A DNA stretch of 64,000 nt, from positions 444,501-508,500 of the forward strand of contig DATKHY010000003.1 of the NCBI GenBank assembly GCA_035544215.1, written 5' to 3'. Within the stretch, counting starts at the first letter, position 1; each line of letters starts with the position of its first letter. The translations under genes and the position numbers were made by a program. Positions 1 through 8,972 of the stretch are shown one piece after another. Source of the stretch: Candidatus Binatia bacterium (GTDB lineage: Bacteria; Vulcanimicrobiota; Vulcanimicrobiia; Vulcanimicrobiales; Vulcanimicrobiaceae). The notes beneath the pieces are model-generated. The model did no database searches, was not told where the DNA came from, and worked only from the letters and a program-made list of their open reading frames with translations.

Positions 1-730
1 AGATCAGGATGATCGCCAAGACGACGGCGAAGGTGGTCGATCGCCCTACGCCGGCCGCGCCGCCCCGAGTGGAGAGGCCCTGATAGGCGCCCACCATCGC
101 GATGATCGTCGCGAACACGAACGCCTTCACGATTCCTTTGAGCACGTCCGCCATGCCGATGGATTCACGCACAGATGAGATGAACGACTCGTAGGAGATG
201 TGAGCGTAGACCTGGGCGATCCACGCGCCTCCGGCGATCGAAACGACGTCGGCGAAGATCGTCAGCAGCGGAAGCATCACCAAGAGCGCCACGAGCCGCG
301 GGACGACCAAGAATCGGGACGGCTCGAGGCCCATCGAGCGCAGCGCCTCGATCTGCTCCGTCACGACCATCGAGCCGAGCTCGGCCGCGATCGCGGCGCC
401 CACCCGTCCCGCCACTACGACGGCCGTGAGCATCGGCCCCAGCTCGCGCACGGACCCATAGGCCACCGCGCCGCCGACAAAGGCGCTGAAGCCGTACGCG
501 ACCGCTTGCTGCGCCGACTCCAGCGATATAACCGCGCCCGTGAAGAGCGAAGTCAACAGGACGATGACGAGCGATTGGACGCCGAGAAGCGCGGCCTGCG
601 AAATCGTCTCCGCGACGCGGATGCGCAGCCGCACTATGAATCCGAGCGACTCCGCCGAGAGCAGCGTCAAACCGCCCGCGTACTCGAAGAAATTGGTCGT
701 CGCCCGCCCGAAACGATCGAGGAACTTCAT
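1..730 (-). CDS. MlaE/YrbE-type ABC transporter permease, 3' end cut by window edge
   Basis: This is the integral-membrane permease of an Mla/Mce-type ABC system, which moves phospholipids or other lipids between membranes. About 243 codons are readable from ATG at 730 and the frame is open to base 1, so only the last few residues of a roughly 255-residue family member are missing. It shows long hydrophobic helices and the family signature region around the ELGPMLTAVVVAGRVGAAIA motif, followed by ELGSM and the EQIEAL stretch, typical of the EQ loop that contacts the ATPase. Its ATG overlaps the TGA of the preceding small gene by 4 bases, so it belongs to the glmS-rph run. The ATPase and MCE-domain partners should lie to the left of the window. 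Presence of this family suggests a diderm envelope (inference). Confidence 0.9.
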   Translation of the reverse strand, partial: MKFLDRFGRATTNFFEYAGGLTLLSAESLGFIVRLRIRVAETISQAALLGVQSLVIVLLTSLFTGAVISLESAQQAVAYGFSAFVGGAVAYGSVRELGPMLTAVVVAGRVGAAIAAELGSMVVTEQIEALRSMGLEPSRFLVVPRLVALLVMLPLLTIFADVVSIAGGAWIAQVYAHISYESFISSVRESIGMADVLKGIVKAFVFATIIAMVGAYQGLSTRGGAAGVGRSTTFAVVLAIILI

Positions 731-1068
731 CTGTTGGATCCGTCCGCCTCGTTCAAGGCGAGGAGGACCGTCTGCGTGGCCTCGATGCGCTTCACGGCCA
801 CGCCGCGCTCGGCCGTCAGGTTGAAGTGGACCTGGTTGACGTGCTCCAGCCGCCGGTCGACGTCGCGGAGATGCGCGCGCGCCTCGCCGTTGAAGCTCGC
901 AAAGTACTTGCGTGCCGCCGCGAGATACGCGGCGCGCGCGCGATCGTCCACCGATCCGCTCGCGATCGCGACCTCTATGTCGTGCTGGGCGCGTTTCATC
1001 GAGCGGTCCGTAACGTGAAACGCGCCGATGCGCGCTACGAGCTCCGCCAGCGCTGCGTCAACTGGCAT
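727..1068 (-). CDS. Small helical protein of unknown function between rph and mlaE
   Basis: It encodes about 113 residues and I do not recognise the family. The sequence is mostly charged and alanine-rich, with predicted long helices ([36 protein letters not shown]) and no signal peptide or membrane segment. The start at ATG 1068 is chosen because it begins inside the last codons of rph (11-base overlap). Its TGA overlaps the mlaE ATG by 4 bases, so translation of the three genes is probably coupled. The position next to an Mla-type permease could suggest an envelope role, but nothing in the sequence shows this. Confidence 0.6.
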   Translation of the reverse strand: MPVDAALAELVARIGAFHVTDRSMKRAQHDIEVAIASGSVDDRARAAYLAAARKYFASFNGEARAHLRDVDRRLEHVNQVHFNLTAERGVAVKRIEATQTVLLALNEADGSNR

Positions 1069-1798
1069 GAACCGGCGAGGTTGCCGCGAGTGCGGCGTCC
1101 TGCAACGCAAATAGCCGGCGAATCCCCAGATCCGCGAGGCCGAGCAGCGTGTCGAGCTCGCGCCGATCGAAGGGCGCGGCCTCCGCGGTTCCCTGCAGTT
1201 CGACGAACCGCCCGGCATCGGTCATGAAGACGTTCATATCGACGAGAGCCTTGCTGTCTTCGTCATAAGCGAGGTCGAGCAGCGGCTGTCCCGCAACGAT
1301 GCCGACGCTGACGGCGGCGACCATCTCGACGAGCGGCCAGTGCGCGCGATCGGCAGGGTCGAAGCGCGTGCGCAGGGCCAGCGCGAGCGCCACGCAGGCG
1401 CCTGTTACCGCCGCCGTCCGCGTCCCGCCGTCTGCCTGAATCACGTCGCAGTCGAGCCAGACGGTCCGCTCGCCCAAGCGCGCCATGTCCGTCACCGCGC
1501 GCAGAGCGCGCCCGATGATGCGCTGAATCTCGTGCGTCCTTCCGCCGAGGCGTCCCTTGGAGGACTCGCGCTGCGTGCGCTCCTGCGTCGCGCGCGGAAG
1601 CATAGCGTACTCCGCGGTGACCCAGCCGACGCCGCGGCCCTTCATCCACGCCGGCACGCGATCCTCGATCGATGCGGCGCACAGCACGCGCGTGTTTCCC
1701 ACGCTGATCAGCGCGCTGCCCTCCGCGTACTTCAAGAACCCCGGGTCGATAGTTACCGGCCGCAGCTCGTCCGCACGTCGGCCGTCGCTGCGAATCAT
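1058..1798 (-). CDS. rph: Ribonuclease PH
   Basis: A phosphorolytic 3'-5' exoribonuclease that trims the 3' ends of tRNA precursors using phosphate. At 246 residues it matches the family length. It opens with RSDGR near the N-terminus and carries the phosphate-binding and hexamer-interface region [20 protein letters not shown], then [20 protein letters not shown], both diagnostic of RNase PH rather than PNPase. The ATG overlaps the glmS stop by 4 bases and the next small gene starts inside its last codons. Pairing with glmS is a genome-compaction arrangement with no obvious pathway link. Confidence 0.97.
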   Translation of the reverse strand: MIRSDGRRADELRPVTIDPGFLKYAEGSALISVGNTRVLCAASIEDRVPAWMKGRGVGWVTAEYAMLPRATQERTQRESSKGRLGGRTHEIQRIIGRALRAVTDMARLGERTVWLDCDVIQADGGTRTAAVTGACVALALALRTRFDPADRAHWPLVEMVAAVSVGIVAGQPLLDLAYDEDSKALVDMNVFMTDAGRFVELQGTAEAAPFDRRELDTLLGLADLGIRRLFALQDAALAATSPVHAS

Positions 1799-3636
1799 TC
1801 GACGGTTACTGTCTTTGCTAGATTGCGCGGCTGGTCGACGTCCTTGCCCTCGATGTCGGCGATGTGATAGGCGAGCAGCTGCAGCGGGATGACGTTGACG
1901 ATCGGCGACAGCAGCTCGTCGACCTTGGGCACCCAGAACACGTGATCGGCGACGCTCTTGGCTTCGGCGTCGCCTCGGTTGGCGACGACGATGACCGGCG
2001 CCTCGCGCGCCCGCGACTCCATAAGATTCGACAGCATCTTCTCCCGCACGCGATCCTCGGTGACGATGCCGACCACGGGCACCGTCGAATCGAGCAGCGC
2101 GATCGGGCCGTGCTTCATCTCGCCGGCGGGATAGCCCTCGGCGTGAATGTACGAGATCTCCTTCAGCTTCAGCGCGCCCTCGAGCGCGGTCGGGAAGTTG
2201 ACATAGCGGCCGAGGAACAACACGCTCTGGGCGCGGCGCAGCTCGCGCGCGACCTTGCGGATCTCATCCGATGTGTTGAGCACCACGTCGACGGCCGCCG
2301 GCAGCAGCTTCGTCCCGGCCGCGACGTCCGCCAGGCGGCGCTCGTCGGTCGTGCCGCGGAGCCGCGCCAGATAGAGGGCGAAGAGCGTCATGGCCATCGC
2401 CTGAGCGACGTACGTCTTGGTGGCGGCGACGCCGATCTCGGGCCCGCCGCGTGTGTAGAGCATGCCGTCGGCTAGCCGCGTCAGGTGCGAGCCGAGCACG
2501 TTGCAGATCCCCAGGACGCCGCAGCCCGATTTTTTCGCGATGCGGACGGCCTCGATCGTGTCGGCGGTCTCGCCCGACTGCGACATGGCGATGACGAGCG
2601 TCGTGGAGTCGATGACCGGATCGCCGTAGCGAAACTCGCTGGCGAGCTCCATCTCGACGGGCAGATGCACGAGCGAGCGGAGCAAGTACATCCCGACCAT
2701 TCCCGCGTAGTATGCGCTGCCACAGCCAGTGATCGCGATCTTGCTCAGACTGAGGAGACGTTCCGGAGTGATGTCCCCGAGCTCGGTGCCGAAGTTGACG
2801 CTGCCGCTCTCCTCGACGCGCCCGCTCAGCGTTTGCTTGATCGCGTTGGGCTGCTCGAAGATCTCCTTGAGCATGAAGTGTTTGAAACCGGTCTTCTCGG
2901 CGGAGCCGGCGTCCCAGGTGATCGCGATCGGGTCGCGCTCGATGCTCGCCCCGGCATAGTCGGTGAGGCGGAAACCGTCGCGTCCGACGACGGCGATCTC
3001 GCCCTCTTGCAAAATGATCTCGCGGCGCGTGTAGGGCAGAATCGCCGGCGTGTCGGAGGCTACGTACATCTCCCCGTCGCCGATTCCCACGACCAGCGGG
3101 CTCGCGCCGTTTCGCGCAAAGACGAGGTGTTCCGGGTCGTCGGATGAGATCACGCCGAGTGCGTACGCGCCGCGGACCTCGTGGACGGTCCGCCGCACGG
3201 CCTCCTCTAAGTTGCCGTCGTAGTGCAGCTCGATGAGGTGCGCGAGCACCTCGGTGTCGGTCTGGCTGCGGAAGACGTGCCCGAGCTCGATTAGACGGGC
3301 CCGCAGCGACGCGTAGTTTTCGATGATGCCGTTGTGCACGACGGCGATCTTGCCGCCGCAATCCAGGTGCGGATGCGCGTTCGCGTCGGACGGCGCGCCG
3401 TGCGTCGCCCAGCGCGTGTGCCCAACGCCCACGGCGCCGGATAGCGGGCTGCCGTTGGCGAGCCGCTCGGCCAGCCGCGACAGCTTGCCCTCAGCCTTCG
3501 AGCCCGCGAGGCTCCCCGAGGCGTCGATGACCGCGATGCCGGCGCTGTCGTACCCGCGGTACTCGAGGCGGCGCAGCGCATCGAGGATGATCGGGACGCT
3601 ATCGCGGCCGCCGATATAGCCGACTATCCCACACAT
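1795..3636 (-). CDS. glmS: Glutamine-fructose-6-phosphate aminotransferase
   Basis: It makes glucosamine-6-phosphate from fructose-6-phosphate and glutamine, the first step towards UDP-GlcNAc for peptidoglycan. The 613 residues have the standard two-part layout. An N-terminal Ntn glutaminase domain starts MCGIVGYIG, with Cys2 as nucleophile and GHTRWATHG and NGIIENY motifs. Two SIS sugar-isomerase domains follow ([17 protein letters not shown], and the second with [12 protein letters not shown]), ending LAKTVTVE. The gene begins only 12 bases after rpoZ, so there is no room for a glmS ribozyme leader. It is followed by rph with a 4-base overlap. Confidence 0.98.
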   Translation of the reverse strand: MCGIVGYIGGRDSVPIILDALRRLEYRGYDSAGIAVIDASGSLAGSKAEGKLSRLAERLANGSPLSGAVGVGHTRWATHGAPSDANAHPHLDCGGKIAVVHNGIIENYASLRARLIELGHVFRSQTDTEVLAHLIELHYDGNLEEAVRRTVHEVRGAYALGVISSDDPEHLVFARNGASPLVVGIGDGEMYVASDTPAILPYTRREIILQEGEIAVVGRDGFRLTDYAGASIERDPIAITWDAGSAEKTGFKHFMLKEIFEQPNAIKQTLSGRVEESGSVNFGTELGDITPERLLSLSKIAITGCGSAYYAGMVGMYLLRSLVHLPVEMELASEFRYGDPVIDSTTLVIAMSQSGETADTIEAVRIAKKSGCGVLGICNVLGSHLTRLADGMLYTRGGPEIGVAATKTYVAQAMAMTLFALYLARLRGTTDERRLADVAAGTKLLPAAVDVVLNTSDEIRKVARELRRAQSVLFLGRYVNFPTALEGALKLKEISYIHAEGYPAGEMKHGPIALLDSTVPVVGIVTEDRVREKMLSNLMESRAREAPVIVVANRGDAEAKSVADHVFWVPKVDELLSPIVNVIPLQLLAYHIADIEGKDVDQPRNLAKTVTVE

Positions 3637-3648
3637 CGCCGGTCTATT

Positions 3649-3921
3649 TTACTTGATCCCTTCGCGTGTCCGGCGATACTCGATCTTGCCCTCGGCGATC
3701 TCGTCCAGCGCGATCGAGACGGGCTTGTTGGGGTTGATGGTCTCGGGATCGACTAGCGGTTCGCTCGCGAAGTATTCGCGGCGATCCGTCGCCGGCAGCT
3801 GCTGCACGCGAATCCAGTTGTTCAACTGGCGGGCTCGCTTCGTCACGATGTTGACGAGGCTGAATTTGGAGTCGGCGTGCTCCAGCAGAACGTCTAGGTC
3901 GCCGAATACAGACTTGCTCAT
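3649..3921 (-). CDS. rpoZ: RNA polymerase omega subunit
   Basis: The small assembly subunit of RNA polymerase, which binds the beta' C-terminus. It has 90 residues from ATG 3921. A longer reading from TTG 3948 is possible, but ATG 3921 (MSKSVFGDLDVL) fits the family start and has AAGGA upstream, about 16 bases away. The conserved core KFSLVNIVTKRARQLN contains the omega RARQL signature, and PVSIALDEIAEGKIEY is the usual C-terminal helix. It lies between gmk and glmS. The gmk-rpoZ pairing is conserved across many bacteria and supports both calls. Confidence 0.92.
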   Translation of the reverse strand: MSKSVFGDLDVLLEHADSKFSLVNIVTKRARQLNNWIRVQQLPATDRREYFASEPLVDPETINPNKPVSIALDEIAEGKIEYRRTREGIK

Positions 3922-3958
3922 GTGGTTTCGATCGTGTTCCTTTCCCAAGTTGTCGCTG

Positions 3959-4579
3959 TCATGACGACTCGACGCGCCGAATCGAGTCGTCGGGATACCG
4001 GTGGATCCGAAAGCGCTCTGCCTGGAGGATCGCCTCCAGGTCGCGCACCGCCCACTCCGGATGGTCTTGCTCGTTGACGACGATGTAGTCGAAGCTCCGG
4101 ATGAACTTCATCTCCTGTTGCGCGATCTCGAGCCGCCGCGCGATCTCCTCGTTCGTCTCGGTGCGACGAGCGAGTAATCTTTCGCGGAGGTGTGAGAAGC
4201 GGTCCGGAACCAGGAAGATCAGGACCGCGTCGGGGTACGACGCCTTGACGGCGAGCGCGCCGTTGACCTCGGGCTTCATGACGACGTCGTAGCCTTCGGT
4301 TAAGCTCTCCTCGACGTAATCGCACGGCGTCCCGTAAAGGTTGCCGTTGTACTCGCGCCACTCCAAGAGGCGGCCGCCGCTCCGCAACAACTCGAACTCC
4401 TCGGGCGAAACGAAGAAGTAGTGCTCTCCGTTGCGCTCGTCCGAGCGTGGCGGCCGAGTCGTGGCCGAGACTGAGTACCGCAGCGTGGCCCGGCGTTCCC
4501 GCAAAGCCTCGACGAGCGTGTCCTTGCCTGCCCCCGACGGCCCCGACACGACGAACAGCAGACCCGGCCCGATGCTCAA
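3959..4579 (-). CDS. gmk: Guanylate kinase
   Basis: It phosphorylates GMP to GDP with ATP. The 206-residue protein carries the P-loop SGPSGAGKDT near residues 12-21, the GMP-binding segment SVSATTRPPRSDERNGEHYFF, and the lid region with ARRTETNEEIARRL. The usual IEVQG-type motif appears in a slightly divergent form as KPEVNGA. Translation most likely starts at TTG 4579, because the strong Shine-Dalgarno sequence GGGAGGAACA lies directly before it. It is the first gene of the gmk-rpoZ-glmS-rph-mlaE run. Confidence 0.96.
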   Translation of the reverse strand: MSIGPGLLFVVSGPSGAGKDTLVEALRERRATLRYSVSATTRPPRSDERNGEHYFFVSPEEFELLRSGGRLLEWREYNGNLYGTPCDYVEESLTEGYDVVMKPEVNGALAVKASYPDAVLIFLVPDRFSHLRERLLARRTETNEEIARRLEIAQQEMKFIRSFDYIVVNEQDHPEWAVRDLEAILQAERFRIHRYPDDSIRRVESS

Positions 4580-4627
4580 TGTTCCTCCCTTCAGGTCGTA
4601 AGGCCGCTTGCCCTACTCGGACCGGGC

Positions 4628-5065
4628 TTACGGGGGATTACAGAGCACGTTCTGCATCGCGTCGACCACGTCGGTATCGGCCTGTGCTGCCATCGGGCGG
4701 AGGTAGTAGGTACGCACCGCCTGGTTGTCGCGAACCGCGAAGCCTTCCGCCAGCAGCCGGCCGCCGCCAAGACGGAAGGTCGCAACCCCCGCCGCTCCCG
4801 GGCACGCGGGGAAGGGCTTGTTGCTACCCTGGAGCTTCGCGCCGCGGTTTTTCATCAGCGCATCGATCGTCACTTGCGACGCGAGGTCCGATAGCGTGCC
4901 TCCGAAGGGCGCGGCATCGTAGTTGTATTGCTGCGTGCCGCTCGCGTTCGTCCAGGCGTTGCGATGGCCCGCGACGGGGCGCCAGTTCTTCGGCGCTGCA
5001 GATCCGCCGCCGCCGCAGGCGCACAGCGAGACCACGGCAGCGGCCAAGGCTATTCGTATCGTCAC
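4628..5065 (-). CDS. Small secreted lipoprotein, unknown function
   Basis: It encodes 145 residues from GTG 5065. The N-terminus is a short lipoprotein signal (TIRIALAAAVVSL followed by the lipobox-like LCAC), so the mature protein should start at a lipidated Cys and a Gly/Ser linker. I do not recognise the rest. It holds a Cys in a PACPG context and another near the end (VLCNPP), which could form a disulfide in the periplasm. It is divergent from rqcH, whose ATG lies 15 bases away on the other strand, so the promoters of the two genes must overlap each other's 5' ends. It ends 48 bases before gmk. Confidence 0.7.
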   Translation of the reverse strand: MTIRIALAAAVVSLCACGGGGSAAPKNWRPVAGHRNAWTNASGTQQYNYDAAPFGGTLSDLASQVTIDALMKNRGAKLQGSNKPFPACPGAAGVATFRLGGGRLLAEGFAVRDNQAVRTYYLRPMAAQADTDVVDAMQNVLCNPP

Positions 5066-5080
5066 GATAAGATTGTTTTG

Positions 5081-6577
5081 ATGCTGACCGATTGGATCCT
5101 CATCGCGCGGCTCGCTCGGGAAATCGAAGACCTTCTGCGCGGCGCGCGCGTCGAGGATGCGGGCATGCTCGACGACGGGCGCGTAGGCCTGCTCTTCCGC
5201 AGCCGCGGCGCGCGAGCGCTTCTCGCCGTCGATCCCTTCGAGTCGCCGCCGCTGCTGACCGTCGAGGACGTCACCGCGCCGGGATCTCCCTTGACGATCG
5301 CCGAGGAGCCGGGCTTCGTGCGCACGCTCGCGCGGTCGCTGCAGGGAATGACGCTCGCGAGGGTCGACGCGCGGCGTAACGATCGGCTGCTGCGCTTGGG
5401 CTTCTCGGCTCGCTCGCGCTTCGGAGTCGGCGACGAGTTCGACCTCTTTGCGGAGCTCGTGCCACGCTTCGGCAACCTCGTGCTGGTCAAAGGCGATCGG
5501 GTCGTGGCGGCGCACAAGGAGTTCGCTCCGGCGGACAACGCGCGACGGGCCGTGCGCGCCGGCGGCCCGTACGAGCTTCCGCCATTGCCGGTCGGCGTGC
5601 GAACGATCGGTGAGCCGCCGCGCGAGGACGGTGCAATCGCGTCGACCGCGTTGCACGTGTATCGGCGCGATGGCCGGCTCCTTGCGGCCTACGTCACGCC
5701 GCTGGCGGGCGTCGAAGATGCGCAGCACTCGCGCGAACCGTCGTTGCTCGCGCTTTTTGCGGAGCTGCGCGGTCAGCGTGCGGCCCTGGCGGGGGGCCAG
5801 CGCCACGAGCAGCGGCGGCGCGCCGTGATGAAGCGGCTGGACGAGCGGGAGCGCAAACTGCGCGACGAGCTCGCGGCGCTGGCCCAAAAGCGTGAGCGCG
5901 CCGGCCGGCGCGAAGGCCTGCGCGCCGACGGCGACGCCATCTTCGCAACGCTCCACGAGCTCGAAGCCGGCGATCGCGAAGCCGCGAAGGAGCGCGCGGG
6001 CGAGCTGTTCGCGGAGTACAAGAAGCTCGGAAAAAGCGTTCCGCACATCGAGCGGCGCGAACGCGCCGTCACGCGCGTATTGGAGAGCGTCGAGGCGCTG
6101 CGATGGGAGGCCGAACGCGCCGCAGACGAAGACCTAGGGGACGTCGAGTCCGCCGTCGCCGGGCTCTTCGCGAGGGTCGCGACGCCGCGGCGCGCCGCCG
6201 TGCCCAGGCGCCGGCGGGCACCGCTCGAGTTCCGCACCGAGGCCGGGTCACGCATCGTCGTGGGACGCTCGCCCGCGGAAAACGCGGACATCACATTTCG
6301 GCTGGCGCGGCCTAACGATCAATGGTTTCACGCGCGCGGCATCCCAGGCGCCCACGTCATCCTGTCGCGCGGGGACCGCACGGAGGCGTCCGACGCCGAC
6401 GTCCGCGCCGCGGCCGCCCTCGCCGCTTTTCATTCGAAGGCGAAGGGAGCCTCGGCAGTTTCAGTCGACTACACGCTGCGCAAGCACGTGCGCAAGCAGC
6501 GCGCGGCGCCGCCGGGGCTCGTGTGGTACACGCAGGCCAAGACCGTCGTAGTTGAGCCGAAGGCTACTTTAGACTAG
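5081..6577 (+). CDS. rqcH: RqcH / NFACT-family ribosome quality-control protein (FbpA-like)
   Basis: The bacterial Rqc2/NEMF homologue. It binds obstructed 50S subunits and recruits tRNA-Ala to add C-terminal alanine tails to stalled peptides, which marks them for proteolysis. The start at ATG 5081 gives 498 residues, a little shorter than typical (about 550-570). The N-terminal NFACT-N domain begins MLTDWILIARLAREIEDLL. The middle is a charged coiled coil (RAVMKRLDERERKLRDELAAL and the segment after it). The C-terminal NFACT-R domain shows DQWFHARGIPGAHVIL, then KHVRKQRAAPPGLVWY. No HhH domain is obvious. The gene is convergent with the superoxide dismutase gene, 10 bases apart. ClpXP, the likely protease for tagged peptides, is encoded at 33-35 kb. 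Confidence 0.88.
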   Translation: MLTDWILIARLAREIEDLLRGARVEDAGMLDDGRVGLLFRSRGARALLAVDPFESPPLLTVEDVTAPGSPLTIAEEPGFVRTLARSLQGMTLARVDARRNDRLLRLGFSARSRFGVGDEFDLFAELVPRFGNLVLVKGDRVVAAHKEFAPADNARRAVRAGGPYELPPLPVGVRTIGEPPREDGAIASTALHVYRRDGRLLAAYVTPLAGVEDAQHSREPSLLALFAELRGQRAALAGGQRHEQRRRAVMKRLDERERKLRDELAALAQKRERAGRREGLRADGDAIFATLHELEAGDREAAKERAGELFAEYKKLGKSVPHIERRERAVTRVLESVEALRWEAERAADEDLGDVESAVAGLFARVATPRRAAVPRRRRAPLEFRTEAGSRIVVGRSPAENADITFRLARPNDQWFHARGIPGAHVILSRGDRTEASDADVRAAAALAAFHSKAKGASAVSVDYTLRKHVRKQRAAPPGLVWYTQAKTVVVEPKATLD

Positions 6578-6587
6578 GCCCGCTTTT

Positions 6588-7193
6588 TTAAGGTAAGCGC
6601 GCTTCGCACGCCTTCCAGTCCAGATTGGCGAAGAACGCTTCGATGTACTTGCCCTTCTCAGCCGGCTTGTAGTCTTTGATGAACGCGTGCTCCCAGACGT
6701 CCATGACGACGACCGGCACGAAGCCGGCGAGGTTGCCGTTTTCGTGGTCGCTGATCCAGTGATTTGTAATCTGACCGTTGGTCGTGTCGCAGTACGCGAT
6801 GACCCAGCCGACGCCGCGCATTCCGCCGACCGCCATGAAGTCGTGCTTCCACTCCTCGAATCCGCCGTAGCTCTCGCCCAGCGCGTCGTACAGGCGGCCG
6901 CTGCCGATCTCGCGCGGCTCGCGGATCATGTTGTCGAAGTAGTATTCGTGAAGCCTCATTCCGTTGTACTCGAAGCCGAGACGGCGGACGAGCTCGGCGA
7001 AGCTCGGGTCGCTGCCGGCGGTCTTGCCCGCGGAGCGAATCTCGCTCAGCCGCTCGTTCAACAGGTTGACGTTCTTGACGTAACCTTCGTACAGCCCAAA
7101 ATGCATCTCGAGCGTGGCGTCCGAGATGCCTTGCAGGCCGGAAAGCTCCCACTTCTTCGGTGAATAGGTCTTGGCAGGCGTGTAGATTTTCAT
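6588..7193 (-). CDS. Fe/Mn superoxide dismutase (LYEGYV subfamily)
   Basis: It converts superoxide to oxygen and hydrogen peroxide. The 201 residues show all four expected metal ligands: His31 (EMHFGLYEGYV), His82 (LHEYYF), Asp165 and His169 (MDVWEHAF). The helix after the first ligand reads HFGLYEGYV instead of the textbook HHxKHHxxYV. It therefore belongs to a divergent branch, and metal preference cannot be read with confidence. There is no signal peptide, so it is cytoplasmic. The gene stands alone, divergent from the small membrane protein at 7343 across a 149-base gap that must hold its promoter. Confidence 0.9.
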   Translation of the reverse strand: MKIYTPAKTYSPKKWELSGLQGISDATLEMHFGLYEGYVKNVNLLNERLSEIRSAGKTAGSDPSFAELVRRLGFEYNGMRLHEYYFDNMIREPREIGSGRLYDALGESYGGFEEWKHDFMAVGGMRGVGWVIAYCDTTNGQITNHWISDHENGNLAGFVPVVVMDVWEHAFIKDYKPAEKGKYIEAFFANLDWKACEARLP

Positions 7194-7342
7194 AACTTTT
7201 CGGAATACCCGGCCCCGTTCGGCGCCAAACGAGGGAGCCTCCGAAAGAAGAGTGGGGCCCGCGACTCGGACGCTTGTCGGAAGGACACCTTACCAGAGCG
7301 AGCAACTTAGGCCGGATACCGCGAACGCGAGGAGGCCTGACT

Positions 7343-7459
7343 GTGAAGAATCCTTTGGATTCGATTTGGGGGACCGTCATCAGCGGGTTCGTGTTGACGG
7401 CGATTCTTTGGCTCATAGCGCGCTGGATCGTCTCGAGCTCGCTCGGATCGGGCGCATAG
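7343..7459 (+). CDS. 38-residue single-span membrane peptide
   Basis: A very short gene starting at GTG 7343, chosen because an ideal Shine-Dalgarno sequence (GAGGAGG) lies about 8 bases upstream. An ATG at 7274 in the same frame has no such signal. The peptide has one transmembrane helix (VISGFVLTAILWLIARWIV) flanked by a short polar N-terminus (MKNPLDSIWG) and a Ser/Gly tail. Its TAG is one base before the ATG of the next gene, a four-helix membrane protein. It may be a small partner subunit of that protein, as small helices often are in haem membrane complexes (inference). I know no named family. Confidence 0.6.
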   Translation: MKNPLDSIWGTVISGFVLTAILWLIARWIVSSSLGSGA

Positions 7460-7460
7460 T

Positions 7461-7979
7461 ATGGAACTCAATCTCGACTGGGTGTTTCGCTGGTTCCACA
7501 TCATGGCCGGCATCATGTGGATCGGCCTGCTGTACTTCTTCAACTTCGTCAACGCGGCGGCCGTCAAGGAGGCCACCGCGGCCGGCGAGGCCGGGCCCAT
7601 CTCGAAGTACGTCATGCCGCGCGCGCTGCTCTTCTTCCGCTGGGGTGCGGTCGTGACGTGGATCTTCGGAGCGGCGCTGCTCGGAAACTACCGTGGCGCC
7701 GGCGAGAACGGCTTCGTCGCCGCGTTCCTGCTGCACGGCGCTATGGCGCCGATCGGCATCGGCGCGTGGCTCGGAACGATCATGCTCCTCAACGTCTGGG
7801 GAATCATCTGGCCCAACCAAAAGAAGCTGCTCGGCATCGTTCCGGCGACCGACGAGGAGAAGGCGAAAGCACGTCGTCCGGCGTTCTTGGCGTCGCGCGT
7901 CAATACGATGCTGTCGATCCCGATGCTGTTCTTCATGGCAACCGGCTTCACGTCACAGAGCCAGGGGATCTACCACTAG
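7461..7979 (+). CDS. Urate-oxidase-N (PuuD N-terminal)-like membrane protein
   Basis: 172 residues with about four transmembrane helices, including WFHIMAGIMWIGLLYFFNFV at the start and LLHGAMAPIGIGAWLGTIML in the middle. Conserved His residues inside helices (WFHIMAG, LLHGAM) are the kind that ligate haem. The arrangement matches the membrane domain found at the N-terminus of PuuD-type urate hydroxylases. The cytochrome c domain of PuuD is absent, so this is the stand-alone form, whose role is not established. It follows a 38-residue membrane peptide with a 1-base gap, suggesting a two-subunit unit. The gene is convergent with the quinone reductase gene. Confidence 0.72.
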   Translation: MELNLDWVFRWFHIMAGIMWIGLLYFFNFVNAAAVKEATAAGEAGPISKYVMPRALLFFRWGAVVTWIFGAALLGNYRGAGENGFVAAFLLHGAMAPIGIGAWLGTIMLLNVWGIIWPNQKKLLGIVPATDEEKAKARRPAFLASRVNTMLSIPMLFFMATGFTSQSQGIYH

Positions 7980-7988
7980 CAAGACGCC

Positions 7989-8972
7989 TCAAGATGGCGT
8001 GAGCACGATCTTGCCGATGTGCGCGCTCGACTCGAGGCGGGCGTGCGCTTCTTTCGCGCGCTCGAACGGATAGACCGAGTCGACCAGCGGCGCGATGGGA
8101 TCGCGCTGGGGCAGCAGCGGCCAGATCTCTTCCCACAGCCGGCGGGCGATCGCGGCCTTCTCGGCGTCGCTGCGCGGTCGCAGGTGCGAACCAATGATCG
8201 CCGCGCGCTTCGCGAACAGCCGGCCGAGGTCGATTTCTGCGATCCTGCCGCCCGGCGTCGCGAGGCATGCGACGCGGCCATCCAGCGCGAGACACTCGAC
8301 GTCGCGCGCGACGTAGTCGCCGCCGACGATGTCCACGACGACGTCGACGCCGCGTCCGCCGGTGAGGCGCATCGTCTCGGCCACGAAATCGTGCGTGCGA
8401 TAGTTAATCGCGGCCGCGGCGCCCAGCTTGATTGATGCCGCGCACTTCGCGTCGCTGCCGGCGGTGGCGATCGCCGTCGCCCCCAGCGCCCGCGCGAACA
8501 TGATCGCCGTGCTTCCGATGCCGCTCGTTCCGCCGTGGACGAGCACGCTCTCCCCGCGTGTCAGACGAGCCCGTGTGATCATGCTGTCGTAGACGGTAAA
8601 GGCGTTCTCCGGAAGCGTTGCGGCTTCGAGTGCGCTCCAGCCCGGCGGTATTGGAAGGACCTGGCCCTGCGGCACGGCCACGAATTCGGCGTAACCGCCG
8701 CCGTTGGTCAGCGCACAGACCTTATTGCCGGCGCGCCACTGTGTGACGCGCTCGCCCACGCGCGCGATCGTACCGGCGACCTCGAGTCCCAGAATGGGCG
8801 AAGCACTGGGGGGTGGCGGGTACCGCCCCGCGCGCTGCATGACGTCGGCGTGCGTGACGCCGGCGGCCTCGACCGCGACGAGTACGTCGTCAGGCCGTAC
8901 CGCGGGCTCGGCTGTTTCTTCAACGCGTAAGACCTCCGGCGGTCCCGGCGCGTCGAACGCGACGTACTTCAT
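7989..8972 (-). CDS. NADPH:quinone reductase-like medium-chain dehydrogenase
   Basis: A zinc-independent member of the MDR superfamily (zeta-crystallin/PIG3-like), expected to reduce quinones or enones with NADPH. The 327 residues begin MKYVAFDAPGPPEVLRVEE and carry the substrate-domain motif GLEVAGTIARVG. The Rossmann region has HGGTSGIGSTAIMFARALGA, which binds the cofactor. There is no structural-zinc Cys cluster. The ATG overlaps the queA stop by 4 bases, making it the last gene of the long run that starts at carB. The substrate cannot be deduced from the sequence. Confidence 0.88.
   Translation of the reverse strand: MKYVAFDAPGPPEVLRVEETAEPAVRPDDVLVAVEAAGVTHADVMQRAGRYPPPPSASPILGLEVAGTIARVGERVTQWRAGNKVCALTNGGGYAEFVAVPQGQVLPIPPGWSALEAATLPENAFTVYDSMITRARLTRGESVLVHGGTSGIGSTAIMFARALGATAIATAGSDAKCAASIKLGAAAAINYRTHDFVAETMRLTGGRGVDVVVDIVGGDYVARDVECLALDGRVACLATPGGRIAEIDLGRLFAKRAAIIGSHLRPRSDAEKAAIARRLWEEIWPLLPQRDPIAPLVDSVYPFERAKEAHARLESSAHIGKIVLTPS

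Noticed and set aside
200-1227. Long plus-strand open frames opposite mlaE, rph and similar genes throughout
   Set aside because: They are arginine-rich, low-complexity shadows caused by high GC, with no ribosome-binding sites, and lie opposite clear homologues.
3637-3648. glmS ribozyme or leader
   Set aside because: Only 12 bases separate rpoZ from glmS, so no ribozyme of the known size can fit.
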